Shown here: positions 35,726 through 47,244 of the stretch, piece after piece | How the letters are laid out: each line of letters opens with the position of its first letter | Numbering within the stretch: the stretch's first letter is position 1 | NCBI GenBank assembly: GCA_018398765.1 | Contig: JAHBMJ010003661.1 | Span: forward strand, 22,501-83,881 | Direction: 5' to 3' | Origin: Chromera velia | Lineage: Eukaryota; Sar; Chromeraceae | Length of the DNA: 61,381 nucleotides | Made by a program: the position numbers and the translations under genes | The notes under the pieces: model-generated | What the model saw: only the letters and a program-made list of their open reading frames with translations | Database searches by the model: none | What the model was told of the DNA's origin: nothing

Positions 35726-37962
35726 CTTCGTGTCTATGCGTGCGCGCAAGCGTACATCTGTTTGTGACTCTCTTTCTCTCTCCCTCTGTCTCTCTCTCTG
35801 TCCCACATAGCTGCCTGCCTGTGTGAACCCGTGGTCGTGTTTCTCGTTCGTTCGTGTATCTGTGGGGGGGAGGGGGTGGTCCCTGGGTGTGTGCGTGTGT
35901 GTCAATGAGCAGGTGTTCGTTTGTATGTGTGCGTGTGTGAGTGGGTGTCTCTGTCCCAAACAGCAAGCGAGCCAGCGCGCGCACGAGTGTGTATGTATGT
36001 GTCAGACAGAGAGAGAAAGCAAGAGCGTATGTATCCATTTGAGCCACCTGAGAGGGTTTGTTGTAGTAGGGCGTCACAATCAGAGCTCCGTCAGCTCCGA
36101 GCTGCAGGAGGAAAGGACGAACATGGACGTATACGCACATGTAAACAAACAAACAGAGAGAGAGANNNNNNNNNNNNNNNNNNNNNNNNNNNNNNNNNNN
36201 NNNNNNNNNNNNNNNNNNNNNNNNNNNNNNNNNNNNNNNNNNNNNNNNNNNNNNNNNNNNNNNNNNNNNNNNNNNNNNNNNNNNNNNNNNNNNNNNNNNN
36301 NNNNNNNNNNNNNNNNNNNNNNNNNNNNNNNNNNNNNNNNNNNNNNNNNNNNNNNNNNNNNNNNNNNNGGGGGGGGGGGGGGAGGGAGAGGGAGATGTAG
36401 GGAGTCACGGAAACAGGAGAGAGGGGGGCATGCATCCAACGCTTCCGCCCCCCGAAGAAGAGAATTGCCAAACGCACCGTTGTCTCACACAGAGAATTCG
36501 AGCACACACGCGCACACTTCTGCAGAAAGCTTTCTCGTTTTCGGCCCTCTCCCTTTTCAGTGAGCACGTGAATGCACAGAGATGAAGACATTGCAAGATG
36601 GAATCACACGAGGAAGAACTGGCACAGATGAAGCCAGGGGAAAAGCAGAAAACTTTGGAAGGAACGAAACGGGTCTGACTGAGGAAAGGAACCGGCGGAT
36701 GTTCATGCAGACAGTCAGGCGGAAAGAGACGGCAAGGGGTAGAGTGACACACGGCCTGTCAGACAGACAGACAGACCTTCAGTGCTTTCTTTGTCTTTTC
36801 GATTGTCGTCTTGGTTGAGTTCGTACCCGTCCCTGAGAGTGAACCGATAAGCAAGAGGGAGGGAGTGACGGAAGAGTGCCAGGAGGACACCTCAGATCCT
36901 AGGTTGAAGCAAGAAAGAATCAAGACGAGGGGAGGCAAGAAGGATTGTTTTTTTCTGTTTCTTGACAAGGTTGAAAGAGGTATCGGGAAAGATGAGCGCT
37001 CGGCTTTGCGTCCCGATGTATCTCCAAGCACCCATGCTGAGATCCGGAGGTGCGAATCAACAGATGTTCTTCTAGAAGAACTTAGTCGTGGGTTAACCAT
37101 TTGAAGAGATGCATTGAGGTGCATCCGGCATCCCTCCAGCAAAACGCAAAGAAAGAAAGAAAGAAAGACACAAAAGCTGAACGACTGACCGACCAGCTAC
37201 GATGGGAATCCGTCCGGCCGAATGGGACACAGCGCACTTCACAACTTCCTCGAACTCGTCCACTGTAGGGGATTCTCCTGTTGTGCCCAGCTGCGTCCAC
37301 ACCCACGTACTCACTCATTCTTGAAGAAAAAAGAAAAAAAAAAAAGAAAAAAGGGGATTCTCCTGTTGTGCCCAGCTGCGTCCACACCCACGTACTCACT
37401 CATTCTCTCACTGACTGACTCGCCCATTGACTGACACATTGAACTTGCTCACGGAGACAGCCAAACCTCCACTAGTTCAACGTTACCGAAGGGAGGAGAC
37501 AAAAAGTAGGGACGCAAGAGACAGATCGAGCAGATCGAGAGAGATAGAAGGTCATGGGACCAAGTAAGCAACCAGGCTGGAGAGGGCAGCCACACTGCTC
37601 TGTCAGCACAGGATTCAGCTGAGCCGTGGAAGATCAAAACGATGCAGAGCAAAAGGCAACGATACAGAGCAAAAGGCAGCCGTGCCCTGAACGACGAGAC
37701 AGTCACAGCCAGGTGTATGTAGCCCAGACAGGCGACTTACAACGCAGAGGCCATTTGTGCCCTCAGAGATATGCCAGTCGATCAGTCTCTTGAAAGCCTG
37801 CAGCGAATCCAAGCAAAGCAAACATGGAAGATCTACTATGGAAGTACAAAGCGCATGCGAGACAGCAGGGCAACGAAGAGATACCTCATAGTCAATGTCT
37901 CCATTCTCAAACATTGGAGTCACGATTGCCGGGTAGAGCCCGTGGAAGTTCGCGGGCTTCAT
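30969..37962 (-). CDS. dapA: 4-hydroxy-tetrahydrodipicolinate synthase (DapA family)
   Basis: Condenses pyruvate with aspartate semialdehyde, the first committed step of diaminopimelate-route lysine synthesis. Exons, 5' to 3': 37962-37885, 37797-37741, 37290-37194, 36832-36777, 36101-36048, 35292-35177, 34771-34728, 33878-33788, about 33694-33644, 33497-33460, 32761-32679, 32464-32451, 32024-31967, 31671-31602, 31084-30969 (stop TGA). Marks: [14 protein letters not shown] (47-52), TPYYNKPSQ (106-114), LYNVPGRTG with Tyr136 and Arg141, and VATKEASG with Schiff-base Lys164. The numbering runs parallel to the bacterial enzyme with a shift of about three residues. The C-terminal EPSPAPVK matches the family's EPNPIPVK. 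The exon near 33694-33644 is uncertain: it supplies an expected strand (PLFVLS), but skipping it also keeps frame. An in-frame ATG at 38016 would add 18 residues. No convincing plastid leader is visible, so a missed upstream exon is possible. Confidence 0.9.
31270..31352. repeat. Short tandem duplication in the last intron of the synthase gene
   Basis: The block GAGATCGAGCGAGAAAGGAA occurs twice in succession within the last intron of the synthase gene. It is one of several small local duplications in this gene. Confidence 0.75.
34150..34310. repeat. (GACT)n / (GACG)n microsatellite in a synthase intron
   Basis: About 150 bases of GACT units with GACG variants lie in the intron between the exons at 34771-34728 and 33878-33788. 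The minus-strand Ser/Gln/Val frames across it are repeat artefacts. Confidence 0.9.
35360..35523. repeat. Three tandem copies of a 52-55-bp unit in a synthase intron
   Basis: The segment beginning CTGCTCTCCCTCTTAGTCCT and ending in GGAAGGA plus a T run occurs at 35371, 35426 and 35478. It lies in the intron between exons 36101-36048 and 35292-35177. No splice junction is included in the unit. Confidence 0.85.
36166..36368. other. Assembly gap (203 N)
   Basis: Unknown bases lie within the synthase intron between exons 36832-36777 and 36101-36048. The left edge is a GAGA run and the right edge a run of 14 G, so the gap was probably caused by a simple-sequence tract. No exon appears to be missing, because the coding frame joins cleanly across it (KALK to LGADG). 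Confidence 0.98.
37266..37407 (-). repeat. Duplicated 3' splice site of synthase exon 3
   Basis: On the minus strand the block containing GTGTGGACGCAG (acceptor) and the first bases of exon 3 (CTGGGCACAACAGGAGAATC) occurs twice. Exon starts are at 37375 and 37290, 85 bases apart, separated by a T-rich spacer on that strand. Only the inner copy leads into the rest of exon 3. The outer one would shift the frame. The start of exon 3 encodes the active-site GTTGE loop. Confidence 0.92.
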
Positions 37963-38754
37963 TGTGATGAAACGAGGAAGGGGGACTATCGGTGTATCGA
38001 GTGCCGGGCCAAGCAAGGCTCAATCTGCCGAGATCAAAGAGATTCTCTGGTTTCCTGTCCTTCTCTTCCTCTCGTGGAATGGGGGACTTCTCGATCAGTC
38101 TGGCTGCAAGAAAGAGGATTCCGGCTGCGGAGCTCCTGTAAGTACTTCCCTTCAGCAGACGGTACGACAGACTTCGACTTGTAGAGAGGAGCAGAGGCCA
38201 GGCTGTAAGTTGATTGACTACCTCACGAGTGCTGAAGGACGCCTCTTGCGCAGAAGACCTGACACCAAAGCCTACGAAGAGTCGATCCCTCGACGATCTC
38301 TTGAACATGCAACTGTTCTTCGCGGCCAGACTGAGCAAGCCATCCGGTCCCCGCACTCAATTAAGTTGCAGGCCGCGCACGCGCGCAGAAAAACGGCCCG
38401 GCCCGCAAACCGACTCGCGCGGACCGCGCATGCATGTACTCGATCTTTCGATCCCCCGATTTTTCAACGTCTGACCTTCATCCAATTATATATGCATGAT
38501 TCCAATACATCCGACGATATAGCACCGAGGAGGACCACCACACACAGAATCTCGAGCGTTTGGAAACACTGTAATTTCAACATAAGCCTGGCTACGCGGT
38601 GTATTGTTCCGTCGGAGCAAAAATTCAGTGGTCTTGCGAGTGTTGTTCAGCCGGCTGTCGTCTCTAAACCATTCTGGAATCGGCTGCCGAGCCTCAACGG
38701 TCCATCCATCTATCGGCTTGAGGCCTGGCACTTGAGGGCCTGATAGACTCTCAG
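37963..38754. promoter_or_regulatory. Divergent promoter region between the synthase and membrane-protein genes
   Basis: About 790 bases separate two genes transcribed away from each other. It includes a GC-rich patch with GCGCG steps (about 38370-38430). A plus-strand frame of 259 codons (37964-38743) and a minus-strand frame of 149 codons (37907-38356) overlap here and have no support. The minus-strand frame does contain a basic, acid-poor stretch starting MFKRSSRDR that could be a spliced-in organelle leader for the synthase, but I cannot demonstrate the junction. Confidence 0.45.
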
Positions 38755-40333
38755 ATGATTCCACTCTCAAACATACAGCGGGATGAGGAGGGGGAAGATG
38801 GCCCGCTCCCGGCAGTTTCAAAATTCTTCGACGTTGAACAGAAAGATAAAGAAAAGCAGAGGGACCTGAACAACACAACCTCAGGGGGGGGGGCAAAGAA
38901 GAACCCGGTCTCTCCTCTCGCAGTAACGTACCTGAATGAGAGCATTCCTCTTCGTGAGTCTGCTGTTGACATGGAAGACGAAGAAGAGGGAGAGGGGGGA
39001 GGGAGGGGAAACGGGGATCTCGACTTAGTTCCCGTCAACGATGACATTGTCGACTCGATTGATGAGCCTGTGGAAGCGCGAATGCTCTCTGGAGAAGGTG
39101 CTTCGTGCCTTCCGCCCATTGAGGACACATTCTACAGAACAACCAGGCGACGGCCCTCCATTGCACAGTCCACCTTGAGAGGCGTCGCGCCAAAGTGGGT
39201 CGGGGGGGCGGGACCTACTGCACTTGGCAGTACTGTCGGAGCAGCCAGACAAAACACGCTGGCAACTTCGTACATGGAGAGTGAAAAGAAAGCCGTCTTC
39301 TCATACATGCGCATGATTTTTTTGACAGCTGCCGCTTCCATTGTCTGTTGCGTTCCCCCTCTTCTGCTCCCCCTGGGTCCGCACACAGCGCCAATCCAAG
39401 AGAATCTCCCGTACTTTCTCGTCTATAATGGGTGGATAGCAGGCTTTCTTGCCTTCTCTGCCTGGAAGAGAATGGGGACGCTCCTGGGCATAAAAATTGA
39501 CCCGACAACATGGAAGGTACTTGTCGCTCTTGCGCTCTCGTGCATTGTGGCAATCGCATGTTTTCTGATACCCGCCAGCATCTACCAGGCGGCTACTTCG
39601 AGACAGCCTGCGCCCTACTTGATGATTTACGGCGCATTCTCGTTCATCACCATCGTTGACATTGCCTTCATCCCCTTAGCGAGACTCGCGGACCCCCGCA
39701 GCGTGAAGGTCCCTTTGATGTTTGTTTTGAAACACGGGCCGGTGGTCGCACTTCCCATTTTCGGGTTCTTCGGTGCCGTCACACTTACCCTTCTTTCCCC
39801 TACTGCCCTCGAGAAGTCGGGTATTCTCGGTGCGTACCGTCAAGACGTCCAACGTCTCCTTGACACAGTGACGATCGTTGTCGGGATTTCGCTCGTCGAG
39901 GCAGCCTCCCAGTGGCTCAGCATGAAATACGCCGACGAGGCTCTGGAGGTGTTGAGGAAACACACCCTGGCACAACACGGCAACGGTTTGGTGAGAGCCG
40001 CAACGGCGTTTCAATTCAAATTCGAGCACGTGAAGAGAAAGTTCCCTCTGTTCCTCCTCTACAAATCGGCGCTCACCTTGGGCGTACAGATGTAGGTTAT
40101 GAGTAAGTGTGCATGGTCGGACGATTTTAACTGTTGCGTGCGTGTGGATGTCTTTGGCAGCGGGATCGGGTACTGCGCTTGCTTGGGTGCGCGTCCGTGT
40201 CTGCAACATTGTGTGCGCCTGGGATATGCGAGAGTGTGGGTGCAAAATTGCGTAACTGTATGTAGGGATGCATCATTTTCTGGTCGTGCAAGTTTGAGAG
40301 AGGGCGGAGGATGCTTTCATGTGCATGCGTATG

Positions 40334-40395
<62 letters not shown>

Positions 40396-40451
40396 GTGTG
40401 TGTGCAGTATGTGTGTGCAGTATCTGTGTGTGTGTGTGTGTGTGTGTGTGC

Positions 40452-40521
<70 letters not shown>

Positions 40522-40540
40522 GTGTGTGTGTGTGCGTGTG

Positions 40541-40581
<41 letters not shown>

Positions 40582-42369
40582 GTGTGTGTGTGTGCGTGTG
40601 TGTGTGCGTGTGTGTGTGTCTGAGTGTGTGCGAAGGGGTCTCCCGCTGCAGTTTCATAGCACAAACCTTTTGCGCAGGAAGTAGTCGGAGGTCCTTTCCT
40701 TCTTTTGACCCGAGCTTCCTTATTTCTGTCCTTAGTTCATGAATTGGTTTGTTCTGCTCTTCCAGAAAGGTGTAAGTGGGTCCGCTGTCGTGATGAACCG
40801 GCAAACACCTGTGGGTGGGTGTGTGACGTTTGCGGGAGGGCGGAGGGCAGTTTTGCTCGCGGTGCTGTAATGCGTGATCAACATCTGCGGATGAGTGTAT
40901 ACTCCAATTCTGTGAAGGCGTGCGTGCGTATGTAGAGTGTGTCCGCTGTGGGTCGCATGCAGGACATTTCCTCAAAAGGATGCCTCCTTCCTCGGAATTC
41001 TGGTGTTGATCCGACAGGCGTTCGAGAGGTGAGTCTAGCTGTCGGGCTCTTCAAACTTGTCTTTTTTTGTCTGTCAGAATGCGTCGTCAGGATGATCGTG
41101 AAGCGGTTCTTTTCCGTGCAAATACCAGGTACGGTTAGACAAACTCTCATCTGTCCGTCCGTCTCCAGCATGTCGCAACGTACATGTGTTATATGCATCA
41201 GCTCACGTCTGCCGTGCAAATCCCGGCTGCTGCGTGCATGTCCCTCACATTGCAGGTCTGTGGGGTTCGAAAAGCTTTCTGCTCTCGCAGATCGCATGAC
41301 GATTCTGAACTCCCTCTCCCCTCTTCTTGAAGGCCCAGCCCTGTCTCTTGTTGGGGGTCCCGTTCTTCAAACAGCAGGAGGCACTCATTTTGCTCCTTCT
41401 CAAATAGGATCCCAAATGGGACGAACAGAGGGACGAAACTCACTCGCACACACACTGCAGTCACAGTTGGCAGCACGCCATGCTGCACTAGCAAGACAGG
41501 CGGTCGCGTCGGCAGCAAAAGCTGGACACGCGGGTGCAAGCCAGCCTCCCAGTGCGACGCAATCTGCCACACCCCCTGTTGTCTCTGCGACAATCTGTCT
41601 AACCGGAAGCCCACCTCAGTCAAGAAGACAGAGTGCAGAGAAAACCCCCGGGAGAGAAGGTCCACACCCTAGTTCGGATTCTGCAAAAGCAACCTCAATT
41701 GCCGAAGGAGAAGTCCCCGCTTCCTCAAGCAAGCAGCACCATCACGAGAGGGAAAGGAAGGTGAGTATCAGCGACCCCCTCGAGACTGTCAGAGAGACCT
41801 CCACACCTCAACCAAACCGAAACGAATCCGTCAGACCGACTCAGAGTCTCCCATACCCGTCCCCACTACACACCGGACTCATGACTGCTTATCCAGCAGC
41901 TGCAGCATCGATGATGTCGAATGACGACTTCAATCGATGGCGAGAGAAGACGGAGTATCAATTTGAGCTGCGCCTCTGGCAGATGATTGCAGAGCACATC
42001 ACCTCGATCTCCACTCCCCTAATTTACATTTGTTCCACCAGCGTCATCATGCACTACGGAAATGCCCCAGAATACTTTCTGTATGACTGCCTTGCTGAGT
42101 ACAACAGAAGTGCTTACTGGGAGTCAGTCATTCTGGCGGTGCTCGTCTTCGTCATTTCCGTCACTCTGGCGGTGCGTGACGTTTTGATGATGAGGCGGAA
42201 GGGGTACCACAGGTATCTGTTTGCAGTGGGGACTCGGGAAGTCGTTGAGCTCTTTTCAACTGCAGTGGCGACGCTGACCGGTGTCGCCATTCTGTTCACG
42301 AGTTGTTTCTTCGTCAAACACGACGGTTTGTTCTTCCTCGGGGAGGCCGATTGTAAGGAGGAGTTCTGA
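38755..42369 (+). CDS. Nine-helix membrane protein of unknown function, two exons
   Basis: Exon 1 is 38755-40091 (donor GTAGGT) and exon 2 is 41256-42369 (acceptor CATTGCAG). Joined, they give 817 codons in frame, the junction recreating a Met codon. Without splicing, exon 1 would end at a TAG directly after the donor. Residues 1-180 are acidic and disordered (runs of Glu and Gly). Helices follow at about 182-208, 219-240, 254-278, 288-312, 323-350 and 370-395. A second disordered region rich in Ser, Ala, Pro and Gln (about 460-670) comes next, with three more helices at about 690-712, 733-755 and 774-798. Both helix bundles are preceded or followed by basic-amphipathic stretches. I recognise no family and no catalytic motif. 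Two separate genes are an alternative, but exon 2 then lacks a good start. The 1.16-kb intron carries a GT microsatellite. Confidence 0.72.
40343..40640. repeat. (CT)n-(GT)n microsatellite in the membrane-protein intron
   Basis: A short CT run is followed by about 270 bases of GT with CG interruptions and a threefold GTGTGTGTGCAGTA-like submotif near 40385-40425. All frames across it are open and meaningless. Confidence 0.95.
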
Positions 42370-45281
42370 GGGCATGAATGAATGAATTAATGAGAACATG
42401 CATGCATTAAAAGTGCGAGTTCAAACACTTGCCGTCTAGGCCTTTTGTTCGCAGAAGGCGTAAGAGAAGGGAATGCGGGAAAGATACACAGAGAGGAGGC
42501 AAAATCATCTGTCGATCGCTCAAGGAACTGGGCTGTGCTTTAGCACCAGAGGGGGCCGGGGGAGGTAGGGGGAAACGTGCATGGATCGATTGTCGTCACA
42601 TTTTCAAAGAATGAAAACCAGTGAGTGGATTTTCTCTCTCTGTCTTTTCTTCAAAAACCATTTCATGAGGCCACTGCTTATGAGCAGAGAGATGCTGCTG
42701 CGTGCATGTATGGTGGAACAGTCAATACTTTCAGAAAAATTTGAAAGGCCCAAAGTCCTGTGGTACGTTTCGACTGTTGCCAAAAAACTGTTCTTATGCG
42801 TGACATCTTCATTCACTCGTCTCAGTTGCTTCGTCTGATCTATTTCCACACCTTTCTTGGTTGGAAAGACAATAACACTGGCCAGGTGCAGGTTTGGGTT
42901 CTTCTGACTGCACGACCGAGGTGCCGTCAGATCGATAAGTCGGGAAGGACAATCATGCAATAGCTCAGAAGGGGTGGGGGGGACTTAAAGCAGCACGTTG
43001 CACAGGGGGGTGAGTGAGACTGTCAATAGGTTTGTCTCATAATTTTACTGAATCGATCACACACTCATAGTGCTCCTAGCTGATGGTTGCCGCAAAACAA
43101 CTTGACTCTTGAATTCTTTTGCTTAATAACATTTGTCACATTTCATAATAGTATATTACTATCACAATGCATGTGGTACCATACGTGCTAAACTAGCTAG
43201 ATATGCATCAAACTAGGCATCTAACTACATCAAAGTTAAAAGACTTACCAATGTTGCATAACGAAAAACAGAGTAAAAATCAAATTCAATTTAATTCGAT
43301 CACTAACATTGAAATCCATTTATAAATTCACTACGTAAATTTACTGGAATTCATTTCTAGATTCATTTCAATTCACTTAAATTCATTTGTAAATTCTGTC
43401 AGGTTCTGTTGAGCCTGAGTACTGCTTTTTAAATTTTATCAGAATTTTTGAGTCAGAAAGAAAATGAAGTTACTGAATTTGTAGCCAAAACAATTCATAA
43501 TTTATTATTTTAGAAATTGATCTAGAAATTGATATCAATCATATGAACTTTACCTAGCAAATTATAAGAATACCAGTGGTATTGAATGCAATGCTTCAAT
43601 GCATAAAAAGAATGTTTAGTATGATGACTACTAACTTAGTATTATAATAAGGCTTCCGAGCTAACTAGCTTCCGAGTCGATTAGTAACATGCATTGCGGA
43701 GTGGCATACATGCTGTAACCTTCTATAGGTAACCTATTAGGTAACGATACTACTAGCGTTACTATAACGTACAGACAGAACGTACTTCGTACTAAGCCGT
43801 ACTCTGAGTACGTGCATAAATTCTAGAAACTTGGTATAGAAAGTTATTGCTTAGGTTATATTTACAATTTTAATATTGCTCCATTAATTAAAACAGTCAT
43901 TGCCAGTAAACGCATGATTCGACGGCATGAAAAAGAGTTCAGACTCCGTGACAGACTGCCAATGATTGAATTGAAAAGCAAAAGAAACAGTAAAACGTTC
44001 AATGACATTGTAATCTGATCGACGTGCACGCCCCTCTTTTGTCAAAGAAAGAATGCAACCGAAGTATGAGGATTGCGAATGGAGCAACATGTAGGCTTTC
44101 AGATGAAAAGAAAAGGACGACCATGAACAATCGAACCTGCTCAGTACTGCGCAACTGCAGTTGTAAATCCCCTCAATCCCTCGCATTCCGACCACACAGA
44201 ACTTCTTTTCCTGCACCCACTTATGACACTACATCTCGATCTGCAACGAGAAGAAACGCACCCCTCGCACACGAGAATGAATCACAGAAGCTAGGACGGC
44301 AAATCCATTTCATGCCCTGATATTGCCAGTACGCGTGTCAAACTGTCATGCATCTGACTGCATGAGAGGCTGTGTTTCCTTCAAGGCACAGATCAGATCA
44401 GGCCCTGGACATGCGACTGACTCATCATGGATGAATGTGTCGTTTCATGCACGAATCACGTAGCACGATCGAAGGCGAAGAGCGGATCGACGCCACCAGC
44501 ACTGGTCGACACGTGCAGCCATACACACAATACTCATCTCTCTCTTCCTTTCCACGCCCTCGCTCGATACGCAAGCAAACAGAACAGACAGGCAGGCGTT
44601 CAGGAGAACGACACAACACGAGAGGGACTACTGTACCTCGCACCATTGCATGAACACCCACCCATGCCTCGCTCATGCAAGATCCACTGGTGATCATGCA
44701 GAAGCAGAAAGGAAGAAGTGATAAATCCCCTCGCTTGTTGATGTATGACACGAACAGAAACACAGTTCATCTAAGAGTTGGCAATCTTTTTGCCAACCTT
44801 ATCTCCCTCTCGCCCTCCCTCCATGCCCCCCCTTCTTTCGTTCACAGACCAACGACACCACCACCATAATGGACCGATTTCCCTTTCCTTTCGCGCATAC
44901 ATGTATGTGAAATTGTCTCACGGTTCTTCTTTCACTTTGAGAGCCACGGCAGGGGGGAAAGACAGTCAAACAAACAGAGGAAACACGGAAGTGCAAACAG
45001 TGACGACGAAGGAAAATTTCGTACAAACAACCCGAGCGCCTCACGCCACGCCCTTTCAGCATCAGAAATCCATCCAATCCACCCATCCACCCCAACAAGC
45101 ACCTGTTGATATGTAAGGGTTCCTCTCTCCCCCTCTCCCTCCCTCTCCACTATCTGATTCATGTGGCTGCCCTGACTGTCAACAGTTGGAACGCCTTCTC
45201 CGGCTATATCACAATCCCTCCCCCCTCTCTCCTCCTTTTCCCTCCCACCTCCCTCGCAACCCCTCCCTGTTGTTCTCCTTT
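42370..45281. other. Intergenic region, AT-rich in its middle
   Basis: No credible gene was found. 43020-43900 is strongly AT-rich. Within it, 43275-43405 repeats AATTCATTT/AAATTCACT-like words at about 10-13-base spacing, and 43690-43815 holds GGTAAC, GTACG and ACGTAC words in both orientations. 44420-45280 is C/A-rich on the plus strand and leads to the 3' end of the Hsp20 gene. TGCATGCA occurs at 42399. Confidence 0.45.
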
Positions 45282-45854
45282 TCACTCGATGTTGATCTGC
45301 CGAGCCTGGTGCTCGGGGGGAGGCAGCTTGGGCACAGTGACCTCCAGCACTCCGTCGGTGAACTTGGCCTTGATGTCCTCTTGGTTGGCCGTCTCCGGGA
45401 GTCTGAGAGCTCGGGTGAACTTTCCAGAGGTCCTCTCTCTCACGAACCACTGTTCGTTCTCCCCCTTCTCCTCCCTGGCCTCCTCACGCTGACCGGAGAG
45501 ACGGAGCATCCCGTCCTTGACCTCAATCTTCACGTCTTCCTTCTTCACACCCGGAAGGTCGGCGTGAACAGTCAGACGGTCCTCGTAGTCTCTCACATCC
45601 CAGCGAGGAGCGAAGGCGAACATCGGACTCGCACGGCGAACTCCGAGCCGGTTCTCCCGGCCAGCGCCGGCGCCGTGAGGCACAACCTGTTGCTGCTCCG
45701 GGGTGGTGGCGCGGGTCCTGTTCTGGTCCTCGAGCATCGGGTTCGGGTTCTCCCAAGTTGGAACGAAGTCAGAGAAGAGATCGCGGTGCATTCTGTCCAT
45801 GTCTGCGTGCATCCGCTGAATCTCTCTGAAGGGATCGAAGAAAAAGCTCGACAT
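45282..45854 (-). CDS. Small heat-shock protein, Hsp20 / alpha-crystallin family
   Basis: ATP-independent holdase that binds unfolding proteins and forms oligomers. A single exon of 190 codons with its ATG at 45854. Residues 1-80 are a variable N-terminal arm (start MSSFFFDPFREIQRMHADMD) with alternating aromatics. The alpha-crystallin domain spans about 84-178: WDVRDYEDR, then HADLPGVKKEDVKIEV, GMLRLSGQR, and FTRALRLPE. The strand-8/9 consensus is present as GVLEVTVPK. The tail ends in INIE, which supplies the I-x-I anchor used in oligomer assembly. No signal or transit peptide is evident, so the cytosol or nucleus is likely. Lack of introns fits a heat-induced gene, whose message must be made when splicing is impaired. 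I could not identify a perfect heat-shock element in the 150 bases upstream. Confidence 0.95.
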   Translation of the reverse strand: MSSFFFDPFREIQRMHADMDRMHRDLFSDFVPTWENPNPMLEDQNRTRATTPEQQQVVPHGAGAGRENRLGVRRASPMFAFAPRWDVRDYEDRLTVHADLPGVKKEDVKIEVKDGMLRLSGQREEAREEKGENEQWFVRERTSGKFTRALRLPETANQEDIKAKFTDGVLEVTVPKLPPPEHQARQINIE

Positions 45855-47244
45855 CTTGGATGACAGAATGATCGGTTCAGAAGAAGAAGGCTCTACAGCA
45901 CACAGCGTCTGTTGGAAAACCAGCTAGCAATTCTCGGCAAGCTTCTGCGTCAGCCAATAAGCGTCTCGTTTTGATCTTCAACAACAATTTAAGCAATCTC
46001 TTTGAAGTGGTGATTCTATTTGAACGATGTCTCGATGACTGGTAGATGGACCTTGTTGGGTTGGGAAGTGAGCTGTTCCCTTGAGCAACTGTTTTTTTCT
46101 CTTTGTGAAAGAAAGAAAAGGACGCAGGACACCGAATTGGGAGACAGGACGTCTCTCATGCAGTGTCGTGTGATGCACACTGACGTCTGAATGCATCTGA
46201 CGCATTCTGACGCACGGAGAATCACGGAGGTCCGTGCGAATGGCCCGGAAAGCGAAATCTGACGCACTCCGTGCGAATGCCCCGGAAAGCGATCGAAATT
46301 ACTCTTTTCATCGTCGCTCACGTTGTGTTAAGTGCCCCCTCAGCTCTATTTCCGGGACATGCATCTGCATGCGTCAGATTTCAATCCGAGATTCAGGTAC
46401 GATCATACGCACGCGCTTTCACCTCAACTCTTTGTAAGTGTCCCTTAGCTTCGCTTTCCGGGCCATGGTCCTGGAAAACGAAGCGGGGGGCACTTACTAA
46501 ACTTTTCCCAGCAGCTTTGGTCGGTATCAGACTATATCGGACTAAGCAATATGCAATCCAATATACTAAGGAGAGCTATGGTCTAGACTCTTAGTTCCTC
46601 TCACAATACCTCTCACATAAGATAAGTTAAGCTGGAGGTAGCTGGATGTAAGTTACGCTAGCCATAGTTTGGGCAATTAAACTCTTAATTACATGAGTAG
46701 TTAGTTAGTTAGTTAGAGGATGTCTAACCCCAGTTGGAGCGCTAAGCTTCCGGGCGGCAACTATTATAGTAACTATAATTCAATATAGAGTAGTATGGAG
46801 AGATTATGGAAATGGAATCATGCAAATACAAACAAACAGTAGAATAGACTATACTATTTACTACATATACATACATATGTGTTTAATCAATACTAATGAA
46901 TCAATCAATATACGTGCTAGGAGATGAATCAAAATTATGAAATCTTTAAATCTTTTTTTTCTTAACTTCCTGTTCTTTTGATCATCAAAAGCAGTGACAG
47001 CATGAACGTTACCGATTCCTTAAATTGCTACTAACCTTTTTGAGTCAAGTAACCAGAGATGTGACCAGGACTTGGAGTCTTGGACCGTTGGACGTCTCTA
47101 AATGACAATTCAGCTACCAGTTAGGAAAACTGTCGTGAGCAGTTGACATGACATAAATCAAGATTCGAGCTCTCATGATCCCTCGACGCTGTCTGATTCG
47201 TTCCAGCGGTAGACCAATCAGCTGTCCCGTTGGCGATCCATGCA
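45855..47244. other. Intergenic region upstream of Hsp20
   Basis: Contains the Hsp20 promoter side (45855-46020), a cluster of inverted and direct repeats (46230-46497, listed separately), and an AT-rich tract from about 46590 to 47100 including a TTAG run (46697-46716). No supported gene. Confidence 0.45.
46230..46497. repeat. Foldback cluster built from CCCGGAAAGCGA motifs
   Basis: GTGCGAATGGCCCGGAAAGCGA (46232-46253) is directly repeated with changes at 46270-46291, and its inverse TTCGCTTTCCGGGCCATGG occurs at 46450-46468. GAAATCTGACGC (46254-46265) is matched inversely by GCGTCAGATTTC (46371-46382). The last 64 bases (46434-46497) can pair end to end: GTAAGTG...GCTTCG...TTCC with GGAA...CGAAGC...CACTTAC. 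It has no coding capacity and could be a foldback transposon remnant or a structured regulatory element. Confidence 0.6.

Noticed and set aside
36091..36591. Frames running through the N gap
   Set aside because: Unknown bases were read as open. They have no meaning.
37964..38743. 259-codon plus-strand frame between the synthase and membrane-protein genes
   Set aside because: No domain, overlaps the synthase first exon region on the other strand, and ends 12 bases before a much better start.
45855..46010. Heat-shock element upstream of the Hsp20 gene
   Set aside because: TTC and AAGCTTC words occur, but I could not align three correctly phased nGAAn units, so I do not claim one.
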